Below, one piece after another: positions 26,662-37,600 of a stretch of DNA of 64,000 nucleotides (positions are counted from its first letter, which is position 1; each line of letters starts with the position of its first letter). Under the pieces are notes generated by a model that was given only the letters and a program-made list of their open reading frames with translations, did not search any database and had not been told where the DNA came from. The DNA comes from Vibrio tubiashii ATCC 19109 (GTDB lineage: Bacteria; Pseudomonadota; Gammaproteobacteria; Enterobacterales; Vibrionaceae): positions 682,001 through 746,000 of the forward strand of contig NZ_CP009355.1 of NCBI RefSeq assembly GCF_000772105.1, in the 5' to 3' direction. Made by a program: the position numbers and the translations under genes.

Positions 26662-28317
26662 ATGAAGTTACTTTTCCAGTTGGCTCATAAACAACATAAA
26701 GCCTTAGCGCTTGTTATTTTACTTAGTATCACCAGTGCATTTCTTAGCATCGGTGTTATCGCATTTATACAGTATGAACTTCTCAGTCAAACGACGAGTG
26801 TGCACAGCGCAATCTGGCAGTTTGCTGGGTTATTAGTACTTCTACTCGTCACTGCAACGGTTGCTCAGGTTTCACTTCATAAGCTAGGCCACCAATTTGT
26901 TTATAACAAGCGATGCCAGTTGGTGAAGCAATTGATCAACACCGATATCGAACAAATTGAGGATGTTGGTAGCGCAGGTGTTTTAGCATCATTAAATACA
27001 GACATTCGTAATATCACCATCGCCTTTGTGACTCTTCCTGAAATGATTTACGGATTGGTACTGACGGTGGTCGCCTTATCTTATTTGGCTTTTTTATCGT
27101 TACCACTTTTTGGCGTAAGTCTGTTGATGCTTGGAGCGACGGGCATTATCGGATACGGACTCGTTACACGTATCACTTTCCATGTTCGTCAAGTGCGCGA
27201 ATTGGAAGATAAGCTATACCACGACTATCAGGCTTTGATCGATGGGCGCAAAGAACTATCTCTTAACCCCAATCGAGCTCGTCGGTACTTCGAAGATGAG
27301 TTTAGCCCAAACGCTGCAGGCTATCGTGATGAGGTGACAAGAGCGGATATATACAATGGTTTTGCCGCCAATATGGCAAATACTATCGTTCTCGCCCTGA
27401 TTGGTTTGAACTTCTATCTCGCACTTGGGTTAGGTTGGGCTAGCTTTGACGTCGCGTCTACATTTGCATTAGTTATTTTGTTTATGCGTATGCCATTAAT
27501 GGCCGCGGTGGGTGCTCTGCCAGGGCTCATTGGCGCCAATATCTCTATGCGTAAGCTTGAGTCTTTAGATTTAAGCGACAATCAAAACCTCATTGAGTCA
27601 AACTCGACCCTTGATGCTTTTGTCAATATCGACCTACAGCAGGTGACGTATGAGTATCGCGCAGACGGAGATGATCAACCCTTTAAAGTTGGCCCAATTA
27701 ATTTCAAAGTTAACCAAGGTGAGATGATCTTCATCATAGGGGGTAATGGCAGTGGTAAATCAACGTTTGCTCGTTTGCTCACTGGTCTTTATCGACCACA
27801 TTCTGGTGAGGTTTTCCTCAATGGAAAGCAGATGTTAAAACACAATTGGTCTGACTACCGTCAACAATTCTCTTCAGTGTTCAGCGACTTTCATTTGTTC
27901 CATCAAATCACGGATGGGCAAGGGCAAGACATTCCCGAAAGCCAGATTAGCGAGTGGATGGAACGTCTAGAAATGAGTCACAAAGTGTCGCAGGAAAATG
28001 GACGTTTGTCAGATGTACGCTACTCGCAAGGGCAGCGTAAGCGCTTGGCTCTGCTAATGGCCGTTGCCGAGAAAAGAGGTTGCATGCTGCTAGACGAATG
28101 GGCTGCGGATCAAGACCCTCGCTTTAGAAAAGTATTTTACCAACAGTTATTGCCTTTGCTGAAAGAGCGTGGTGTGACTGTTATCGCTATTACCCACGAC
28201 GACCGCTATTTCGATGCGGCCGATCGCATCTTCAAAATGGATAGTGGACAGCTGACGGAACTTGATACTGCGGATAAATCACAAGCTCAACAAGCAGTAG
28301 AAAGTGTCGTCGCTTAG
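26662..28317 (+). CDS. Siderophore/cyclic-peptide ABC exporter (PvdE/SyrD type)
   Basis: A 551-residue fused half-transporter: six membrane segments in residues 1-310, then the ATPase with Walker [18 protein letters not shown] near 360, an unusual signature [11 protein letters not shown] near 455, Walker [14 protein letters not shown] and H-loop [12 protein letters not shown]. The changed signature and the WAADQDP after Walker B are typical of the PvdE/SyrD group, which move NRPS siderophores or precursors out of the cytoplasm. I set the start at 26662 (GAACTAGG upstream) since an earlier ATG at 26575 would span the Fur-box-like site. Confidence 0.9.
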   Translation: MKLLFQLAHKQHKALALVILLSITSAFLSIGVIAFIQYELLSQTTSVHSAIWQFAGLLVLLLVTATVAQVSLHKLGHQFVYNKRCQLVKQLINTDIEQIEDVGSAGVLASLNTDIRNITIAFVTLPEMIYGLVLTVVALSYLAFLSLPLFGVSLLMLGATGIIGYGLVTRITFHVRQVRELEDKLYHDYQALIDGRKELSLNPNRARRYFEDEFSPNAAGYRDEVTRADIYNGFAANMANTIVLALIGLNFYLALGLGWASFDVASTFALVILFMRMPLMAAVGALPGLIGANISMRKLESLDLSDNQNLIESNSTLDAFVNIDLQQVTYEYRADGDDQPFKVGPINFKVNQGEMIFIIGGNGSGKSTFARLLTGLYRPHSGEVFLNGKQMLKHNWSDYRQQFSSVFSDFHLFHQITDGQGQDIPESQISEWMERLEMSHKVSQENGRLSDVRYSQGQRKRLALLMAVAEKRGCMLLDEWAADQDPRFRKVFYQQLLPLLKERGVTVIAITHDDRYFDAADRIFKMDSGQLTELDTADKSQAQQAVESVVA

Positions 28318-28361
28318 ACAAATATCAAAACAATAAAAACAACGAATCAGTTGAGGAAATT

Positions 28362-28565
28362 ATGAGTATTGACAGCCCAAACACAGAATTTACCGTCGTT
28401 ATCAACCCACAAGAACAGTACAGCATTTGGCCTACTTATCATCCAATTCCAAAAGGATGGAAAGCCGTTGGTGTTACTGGCAACAAAGAAACTTGCCTTG
28501 CCCACATTAATGAAGTGTGGACTGACATGCGTCCGAAAAGCCTGCGAGAAGCGTTAGCTGAATAA
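28362..28565 (+). CDS. MbtH-like protein
   Basis: This 67-residue protein has the full MbtH signature: [20 protein letters not shown] near residue 17, then [20 protein letters not shown] and SLREAL. MbtH-like proteins bind A domains and raise their activity or solubility. It sits between the exporter and the first NRPS (which starts 74 bp downstream), the normal position. Four A domains in the two NRPSs are its likely partners. An alternative frame at 28369 shows no signature and is a shadow. Confidence 0.97.
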   Translation: MSIDSPNTEFTVVINPQEQYSIWPTYHPIPKGWKAVGVTGNKETCLAHINEVWTDMRPKSLREALAE

Positions 28566-28638
28566 GAGCACTCGCTTTTGCTTAATTTTGGTACCTGCTG
28601 TTTAGGTACCTGACATTTAACAGTTTTTAGGTATATGT

Positions 28639-31600
28639 ATGTCAGTGGATGATATCACGATGACTCCGGCCAATGGTGGTTGGAGTCCACTTTCTCATTC
28701 TCAGCAACGTCTATGGTTGTTCCAACAGCTCATGCCAGAAAGTATTGCCTACAATACGGGTGGCTTGTTACGTTTGTCTGGCGAAGGTATCAGCAAAGAA
28801 GCCATATTTGAGGCATTCGAGGAGCTGGTAGAGCAACAAGATGTTCTTCGTTTAAGACTCAAAGAACATGATGGCGTGCCTCTTCAACGAGTCTCTGATT
28901 CTGGCCCCAAATTGGAATTTGTTGACGCACAGAAATGTTCTGACCCTGAAGCATTCGTGTTAAAAGATGCTGAAAGGCGGGTTCGAGAGCCTTACATTAT
29001 GGTCGGCGAAGCTTTGAATAGGGTGTGCCTATATCAAGTGAGTGACCAAGAATTTGTAATGGGAGTAGCCGCTCACCACATTACAACGGATGCCTGGTCT
29101 TTACAGCTTGTTGTTCGCACGCTGGTTGATCGCCTCGCTGACAAGCCAAAGCGCAAATTACGAGGCCAAAGCTTCGTCGAGTTCGCTTCAATGCAAGGAA
29201 GTGAAGAGCATGAGGAGGCGATGCTGCAATGGCAAGCATTGAATCTAATCAGCGATGAACCTTGCATATTGCCGGCTGCCAATCAGAACGACGCCAGTGC
29301 TTATACGGCTACACATATTGAAGAGTCATTGACGCTGGAAGAAACTGAGCGCGTGTCTGAAGCTGCGAAATCTTTTGGTGTCACACGCTTCGAAGTGCTT
29401 TCTACGGCTCTATTATTGACTCTGTCTAGCTACTCTAATCATGTGCACCCTTCGATCACGGTTCCTGCACTAAACCGAAATTCGAAAAGCCGCAGAAACA
29501 TTGGTTTCTATGTCAATAATGCTGTTTTAGGTTTGCAGGTTGCTCCTGAAAATACGCTTGCTGAATTGGTTGAAAATGTCCGAACGAACCTGACAGAGTC
29601 AATGAAGTTCGAGCATTTACCTCTAGAGAAATTAGCAGGGCAACTTCCACTACCAACTGTCGCATTCAACTACCGCAGTCATGGTGACAAGCTGGTCGTA
29701 ACTTCTGGAGAGATTCAGGGGTCATTCACAGAGTTCCCTCTCGCTGAAACACCGTTTGAACTGGTGTTGGATGCAGTAACGGGTGAGCAACTATCGCTCC
29801 GACTTGTCTATGCACAAGATAAGTTCACTCAAGCTCAAATTGACAGCATTTTAAGCACATACAAAAATGTTCTGAACCAGATCTGCCAATCTCCTCAACA
29901 GTCTCTAGCACAGACTAACGCGCTTTCTAGCTCAGATACAGTGGCCTTGGAAGCGCACTCAGCGGTTCAACAAGCATGGAATCCAGTGACCTTTATGGCG
30001 CTGGTGGCTGAGCAAGCAAAACTGCGTCCTGAAAAAATTGCTTTAAAACATGGCGATAAAACGCTGACTTACGCAGAACTAGAGGCTCAATCGAATTTAG
30101 TTGCACATTCACTGAGTCAAAGAAAAGTGCTAGCTGAAGCTGTTGTCGGTGTGATGATGGAGCGTGGTACCGATATGCTGGTCGCCATGCTGGGCGTCAT
30201 GAAAGCTGGCTGCGCATTCCTGCCACTTGATCCGGATTATCCTGCTGAGCGCATCAGCTTTATGCTTGAAGATAGCGAAGCTCAGCAGCTACTGACGCAG
30301 CAGCACCTGATGGATAAGGCTCAAGATCTTTTCATTCAATCCGATGGTGCTCAAGAGTGTATTGCTATTGAATCATTGTTAGCAGTTGAGGTTCCAGTTC
30401 CTGAGCCTGGTGATGGCTCATATCAAGATATCCACTTAGATCAGCTGGCGTATTTGATTTACACCTCTGGCTCAACAGGTAAGCCTAAAGGCGTGGCAGT
30501 CAGTCATCGCGGACTGACAATGCACGTCCAGACGATTGGCGAGCAGTATGGCATGACGCCTGAAGACACAGAGCTGCATTTTGCGTCTATCAGTTTTGAT
30601 GGTGCTGTTGAGCGTTGGACTGTGCCACTGGCGTTTGGCTCAACACTTATCATTCGTGACCAACAGTTGTGGACACCAGAAAAAACGACTCAAGTATTGG
30701 TAGACGAGAAAGTCACCATTGCTTGTTTCCCGCCAAGTTATGCAGGACCTTGGCTAGATTGGGTTGAACAAACTCAGCCAGACTTATCTTTGCGCTCATT
30801 GACACTGGGTGGTGAGGCATTTACCCGAGAAACGTTTGAACGAATTCAACGGGTGGTTAACCCACCTCGCATCGTCAATGGTTATGGCCCGACAGAAACC
30901 GTCGTTACTCCGATGATCTGGCGTGCTTATCCAGAAGATAAACTGGAAAGCTCGTACGCGCCGATTGGTCAGCCTGTGGGTGACCGTAAGTTGTATGTGC
31001 TGGACGAGAGTCTTAAACAGGTACCATTTGGATCGGTTGGAGAGCTGTACATTGGTATGGAATCTGGCCTTGCTCGCGGTTACTTGAAACGACCTGAATT
31101 GACTGCTGAACGTTTTATTCCGGATCCATTTGCCGCTAACGGCGAGCGTATGTATCGCACTGGTGATTTGGTTCGATTTAGACAAGATGGTGTTGTTGAA
31201 TACCTTGGCCGTGCCGATCAACAAATAAAAATTCGCGGCTTCCGTATTGAGCTCGGAGAGATTGAATCTCGCCTACAGACGCTTTCAAATGCTGAGTTTT
31301 GTGCCGTTGTCGCGCATGAGTCACCGACAGGAAAGCGCCTAGTTGGTTACATTCAATTAGCTGAAGCAGAACAAAAATCGGAATCTCAATGGCGTACAGA
31401 GCTAGCTTCCCAGTTGCCAGATTATATGGTGCCGTCACGTATCATTGTTAGCCAGACACTTCCTCTGACACCAGCTGGTAAGGTGGATCGTAAGCAACTT
31501 GCCACACCGGATTGGGATGAACAACGAAAAGCGGGATCGCCGCTGGAAGGGGACATTCAACATCAATTGGCTGAAATATGGCGTGAGCTGCTAAAAGTAG

Positions 31601-34600
31601 AGGCTATTGGCTCTGACAGCCATTTCTTTGCACTTGGTGGAGATTCAATTACTGCGCTACAAATGGTAGGTAAGCTTCGTCAGCGAGGTTTGATGCTGAC
31701 ACCAAAGCAAGTGTTTGACCACCCTGTACTCGCTGAAATGGCGCTATGTGTTCTCGATAGCCAAATCAAACCAGCTGAACAAGATGAGCTGAATGGCAAA
31801 GTAGCCTTGCTACCAATGCAGAAGCGATTCATTGAACGAAGCTATTCTCATAAAAGCAAGCTAGATAAAAATGGCCAGCTAGAACTGTGTAACCAGTACG
31901 CAAAACTCAACTTGCCAGCTCCGGTTAATGCAGACGGGATTGTCCGATCACTTAAGCAAGTGGTGCAACATCACGACGGTTTGCGTCTTTCTTTCGAAGC
32001 TCCTAATGCAACAACATCTGACGCAGCAGAGTATCTAGCTGAATATGTGACTACCGCAGATTTTGCCTTCAACCTTTATGCAGAGCAGATAGACACCGAT
32101 GCTGTGCAGAGTGCGATTAATCCGTCTGTTGGTAAGCAATTGTCTGTCGGCTTGAATATCGAGACGGGCGAGATGTTGATTGCCGTTCACCACCTTGTCA
32201 TTGATGCGCTTTCTTGGCCTGTTCTTATTCAAGATTTGCTGGGGAGTTATCAGCAAGAAACGGGTGCCGCCCCTTATGCGTTCGCCTCTAAAACGCACAA
32301 TCAGGCTGACTGGTATGAGGCATTAGAGAATCTACATATCAGTCATAAACAGTCCGAATTCTGGAATGCTCAGCGAGCAGAACCAGCTTTTGCTGAAGGT
32401 TGTGCTAAGCAGGGCGAAACCAAAGGAATTCATAAGCACAGCTACCACATTGCTAAAGATCTCACTGAACCTCTATTTGCATCGACTCATGCCTTTGCCA
32501 GAATGAGCAAGGAGCAGACTTTGATGGCATTGTCTGCGCTTGCAGTCAAGGAAATAACCTCGGCAAGCGAGATCGTTGTTCATCGTGAAAGCCATGGTCG
32601 ATTCAGTGAGTCGTTCGGATTAGATCTTTCACGCAGTGTTAACTGGCATACTGCGCTGTTCCCACAAAAAGTCGTGCTAAGTAACAGCATTAGTGAACTA
32701 TTAGCGAGTGTAAAAGATGGCTCTCATAAAATCACCGATGGTGGTTTGAGTTATTCCGCTGGTGTTGTTCAGCAGCAATGGCAGTATCAAGACCATGTTG
32801 ATGTGCTATTTAACTTCCTAGGACGAGCTACGCAGGCTGACGTGAAAGGGGCTGAACTGGGTGAGTTTGGCTTATGGCGACCAGAAAATTCCAAAGCTGA
32901 TGCCGCAGTTGCATTGAATATCAGTGAAACTGATGGTGGCTTTGATGTCGAAATGGAGTTTTCACTTTCTGCTCTGTCGGAATCTGAGTGTGATGCGTAC
33001 GTTCGTCACTTAGAGTCGGCAATCAAAGTAGTAACGGAACATTGCACGTCTAACCCAGCCGTTTTGACACACGCTGATGCGCCAAACACTAATCTGAGTC
33101 TCGTGACGCTAAGCCATGTAAGTGGTAACGCTCATCTACTTCCGAATCAAATTCTACCGTTGTCTACGCTACAGCAAGGTTTGTACTTCCACGCTCAGCT
33201 ATCGCAAGACACAAGTACCTACGTCAACCAAATTACCCTGCCTATATCGGGAGCTGATGCTGCTCAATTAGAAGAGGGTTGGAAAGCCTTGATGAAGCGT
33301 CATTCGATTCTACGTAGTACGCTGCATCAAGTAGAAGGTCAGGCGCATCTGTATGTATGGGATGACCTTCCTATCACGAGCAGAGTCTTTGATGGGCGAG
33401 AGGAAGTAGGCTTTGAACTAGAGTCGTATAAACGTTCGCTCATTGAACAAGGTTTTGAACTGGAGCAAGATGCGAGCTCCCAGCAGCTAAAACCTTTGTG
33501 GCGAGTAGATCTTGTGACAACGGGCGACAATGAGATCGCTTGTATCTTCACCATCCACCACATTTTGATGGATGGTTGGAGCACCGGTGTTCTACTCAGC
33601 GAACTATTTGCTCACTACCAAAATATGAGCCTGCCTGTTGTCAGCCATGATTTTGCTGACTATTTAGAATGGGTTGTACAGCAAGAACCAGAAAGTGCTC
33701 AAGAGTACTGGCGTGGTTATCTGAATGGTGTTGAAGCGCCAACAATGTTGGTTGAACAATACGGTTCGAACACAGATAAACTAGGGCATGTGCGCCACAA
33801 CGTGGACTTCAGTGCTGAGGTACTAAGTGGTTGGCAGTCTCAACTGAAGTCATCTGGTATCACGCTAAACACTCTCATTCAGGGCGCATGGCTACTAACG
33901 CTTCAACGTTACACGGGTCAGTCTCAGCCTGTTTTTGGCAATACGGTTGCGGGCCGACCATCATCACTGGCAAACAGTGAAGCCATGGTTGGGCTCTTTA
34001 TTAATACCTTGCCTGTTACATCGATGGTGGACTGGCGGGCGAAAACCGGTGAATGGCTTGCCGATATACAAGAGCAGGCGAGCGCGCAGCGTGAATTCAG
34101 CCATGTCTCTCTGTCAGAGGTACAGGCACAATCACCACTGGCTGGTGAGAATCTGTTTGATTCGTTGGTGGTGTTTGAAAACTATCCATTGGATGAGAGC
34201 CTGTTTAGTGAAACTGGCCTTAAAATTGGCGAGCCTGACAGTTATGAGTTTACGCATTACCCGCTAACGTTGGCGGTATTGCCAGGTGAATCATTACGCA
34301 TTGTTTTTGCGTACGACTCAGCGAAATTCTCACAGTCAGATATTGATGCGCTGTCAGCAACGACGTCTCATTATCTCGAGCAGCTTGTCAATAAGCTGGC
34401 TCATAATCTGAGTGATATTGATGTACTGGACGCTGAACAAGAGTCTCGCTTGTCTGGTCATGTAAAATCGTCTGAGCAATGGACTTACAAACCCTTCACA
34501 GAACTGTTAAAAGAGCAGGTGCTTGCTCAACCAGATAGTGAAGCGCTTGTGGCGAATCCTCTCGGGGGAAGTGTTTTATCAACCAAGGGCACTGGACGGC

Positions 34601-37600
34601 TTACTTTGACATACCAACAGCTGGATAACTTCAGTGATGGTGTAGCCGCTGAGCTAATCGCACGCGGCATTCAACGAGACCAGCGAGTTGGTGTGATGTT
34701 TGCCCGTGGTGCAGACATGCTGGTGGCAATGATCGGTGTGTTGAAAGCCGGAGCTGCATTCCTACCCTTAGACCCTTCATACCCTCAAGACCGACTGGCC
34801 TACATGGTTGAAGATAGCGATGCACAGTGGTTAATTTCAGACGACAGTTCACAACAATTGGCACGTGAGATTTGTCAGCGAGATAATATCATTGCGTATT
34901 CCGATATCGACCTTCAGCAGTCTGTTTTAACTCGCCCTGAAATTTTAGAAGAGCAGCTGGCGTATGTGATCTATACCTCGGGCTCTACGGGCAAACCTAA
35001 AGGCGTGTGTGTTTCTCATTCTGGTCTGAGCATGCATGTTCAAACCATTGGCCAACGATATGGTATGACACCACAAGACGTCGAGCTGCACTTTGCTTCA
35101 ATCAGTTTTGATGGTGCAGTAGAGAGATGGACTGTGCCTCTGGCCTTCGGTTCAAAGTTGGTGATTCGAGATCAGCAGCTTTGGAGTGCGCAAGAGACAT
35201 GTGAAGTGCTTGAGCGTGAAGCCGTGACCATCGCGTGTTTCCCGCCAAGCTATGTTGGACCACTGCTAGAGTGGATTGAGGTTGAACAGCCAACATTAGC
35301 GGTACGCTCTTGGACTTTGGGTGGTGAAGCCTTTACACGAGAGACCTATTTCAAGCTTCAGCAGGTACTGAATCCGAAGCGTATTATCAACGGGTACGGC
35401 CCGACGGAAACAGTCGTGACGCCAATGATCTGGCAGGCTTATCCTGAAACACCGCTAGAAAGTGCTTATGCCCCTATCGGTACTGCTGTCGGTGCACGTA
35501 GTCTGTATGTATTGGATAGCGACCTTCGTCAAGTTCCTTCTGGTGTCAGTGGTGAATTGTACATTGGTGAAGAAGTTGGCTTAGCTCGCGGTTATCTTGA
35601 TCGTCCAGACTTAACGGCCGAGCGTTTCGTTCCCGATCCATTCGCGAATAATGGAGAGCGCATGTATCGCACTGGCGACTTAGTTCGCTGGCGCGAAGAT
35701 GGCGTAATGGAGTATCTGGGTCGAGCAGATGACCAAATAAAAATTCGAGGCTTCCGTGTCGAATTAGGTGAAATCGAGTCACGAATACAGAGCATCAGTG
35801 GCAGTAAACTGAGTGCTGTCACCGCCTTTGAAGGTTCAGCTGGAAAATACTTGGTCGGTTACGTAGAAGGTCAGGCTGACCTAATAAACGGCGATGATAT
35901 TCTCGCTCAAATGGCGAAAGTACTACCTGACTACATGGTGCCTTCACAGCTTGTGGTCATGGATTCGATGCCGTTGACGCCAGCAAGTAAAGTCGACAAG
36001 AAAAAACTGCCGCAGCCTGATAATCATGTTCAGCACAAAGCCTATGAAGCACCAGAAGGTGAGATTGAGCAGCTTCTGGCACAAGAATGGCAAGCCTTGT
36101 TTGGGCTGGAGAGAGTTAGTCGTAATGATGATTTCTTCGCTCTGGGTGGTCAGTCATTACTTGCTACCCAGCTAGTTGGACGTTTGCAGCAAAAACACCA
36201 GATTCGTCTTTTACTACAGAGTGTCTTTGATTCTCCAAGATTAGATGTGATGGCAACTCAGTGTACGTCACTCAAAGAACCTGCAGTCACGATCAAAGCA
36301 GTGCCGCGCATGGAATACATGCCAGTAAGTGCTTCGCAGAAGCGTTTATGGTTTGTTCAACAGCTGATGCCTGAAAGCTCTGCTTATCACATGCCGCTTG
36401 GCCTTAAGTTAAAAGGTGAAGTGAATAGAGAGTGGCTAGAGCAGTCGTTGCGCACTGTGATTAGCCGCCATGAGGCTCTGCGTACCAGCTTCGTGCAGGT
36501 GGATGGCGAGCTGATGCAGTCTATCCATTCTGATGACGACGCATGTCATTTCGCATTACCAGAATACTCAGCTGATGAGTTCTTCGACCTAGAGGCTCAG
36601 CGCCTCAACTGGATCGGTGAAGCTTTTGATTTGTCATCGCCTTCACTACTAAGAGCTTACTTAATTAAGCATTCAGAAAAGGAGTTTGAATTACTTCTGG
36701 TTGTCCATCACATCGTCTCTGATGGCATTTCGATTCAAAAACTAATGCGAGAGCTGTCGGCTGTTTATTCGTCGTACGGTCATTCAGGTCAGTTTGAATC
36801 AAACATTGAGGCTGACGCGCTGGATTACGCCGATTACGCTAGCTGGCAGCAAGAATGGTTAAAATCAGATAGCGCCAAAGAATCACTGTCATGGTGGAAA
36901 GAGGCGTTAGCAAAAGATATTGAGCCGCTTGTGCTCCATAGCGATGTCGCGAGAGATCAGCTAGAAACTACCGGTCAGCGTCATCATTTCACTCTGACCA
37001 AGCAGCAGGTCAACGAGATTGAAACTCTTGCTGCACAAAGTGCAACGACCCCGTTTAACGTTATGTTAAGCCTGTGGCACTTATTGCTTCACAAGTATTC
37101 TGGGCGTGATGAAATTCGAGTCGGTATCCCGGTTGCAGGCCGAACACAGCCAGATACTCAGCAGATGCAAGGTTGCTTCATCAACAATTTGGTGGTCCCT
37201 GCGCAGTTAGATGCTGCAATGAGTTACGACAATCTGCTCCATGAGATAAAACGTTTTACCGAGCAGGCGTTGACCCATCAGGATGTGCCATTTGAAGTAT
37301 TGGTAGAGTCTCTTGGTGTGACGGGTAATTTGCAGCACCATCCGTTGTACCAAACGAGTTTCAACTTCCAACGTATAGAGCGCTCAATTCTCGCTGAATG
37401 GGGAGGATTACAAGCAGAAGCGTTTGATCCGGGCGTGGTCGCGGCTCAGTTAGAGTTGAGCTTAGATGTACAGGCCTATGATGACGGCGAATGGAGTGGT
37501 TTTGTTAACTATGCAGCACCAGTATTCGATAAAACGTTTGTCGAAGCGTTACTTGGTCACTGGCTCAAGCTGCTTGAACAAGTTGCATTGCATCCTAACG

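Noticed and set aside
28590-28613. GGTACCTG repeated twice between the MbtH gene and NRPS 1
   Set aside because: Two 8-bp copies of a self-complementary hexamer are too short to call a regulatory element; no T run for a terminator.
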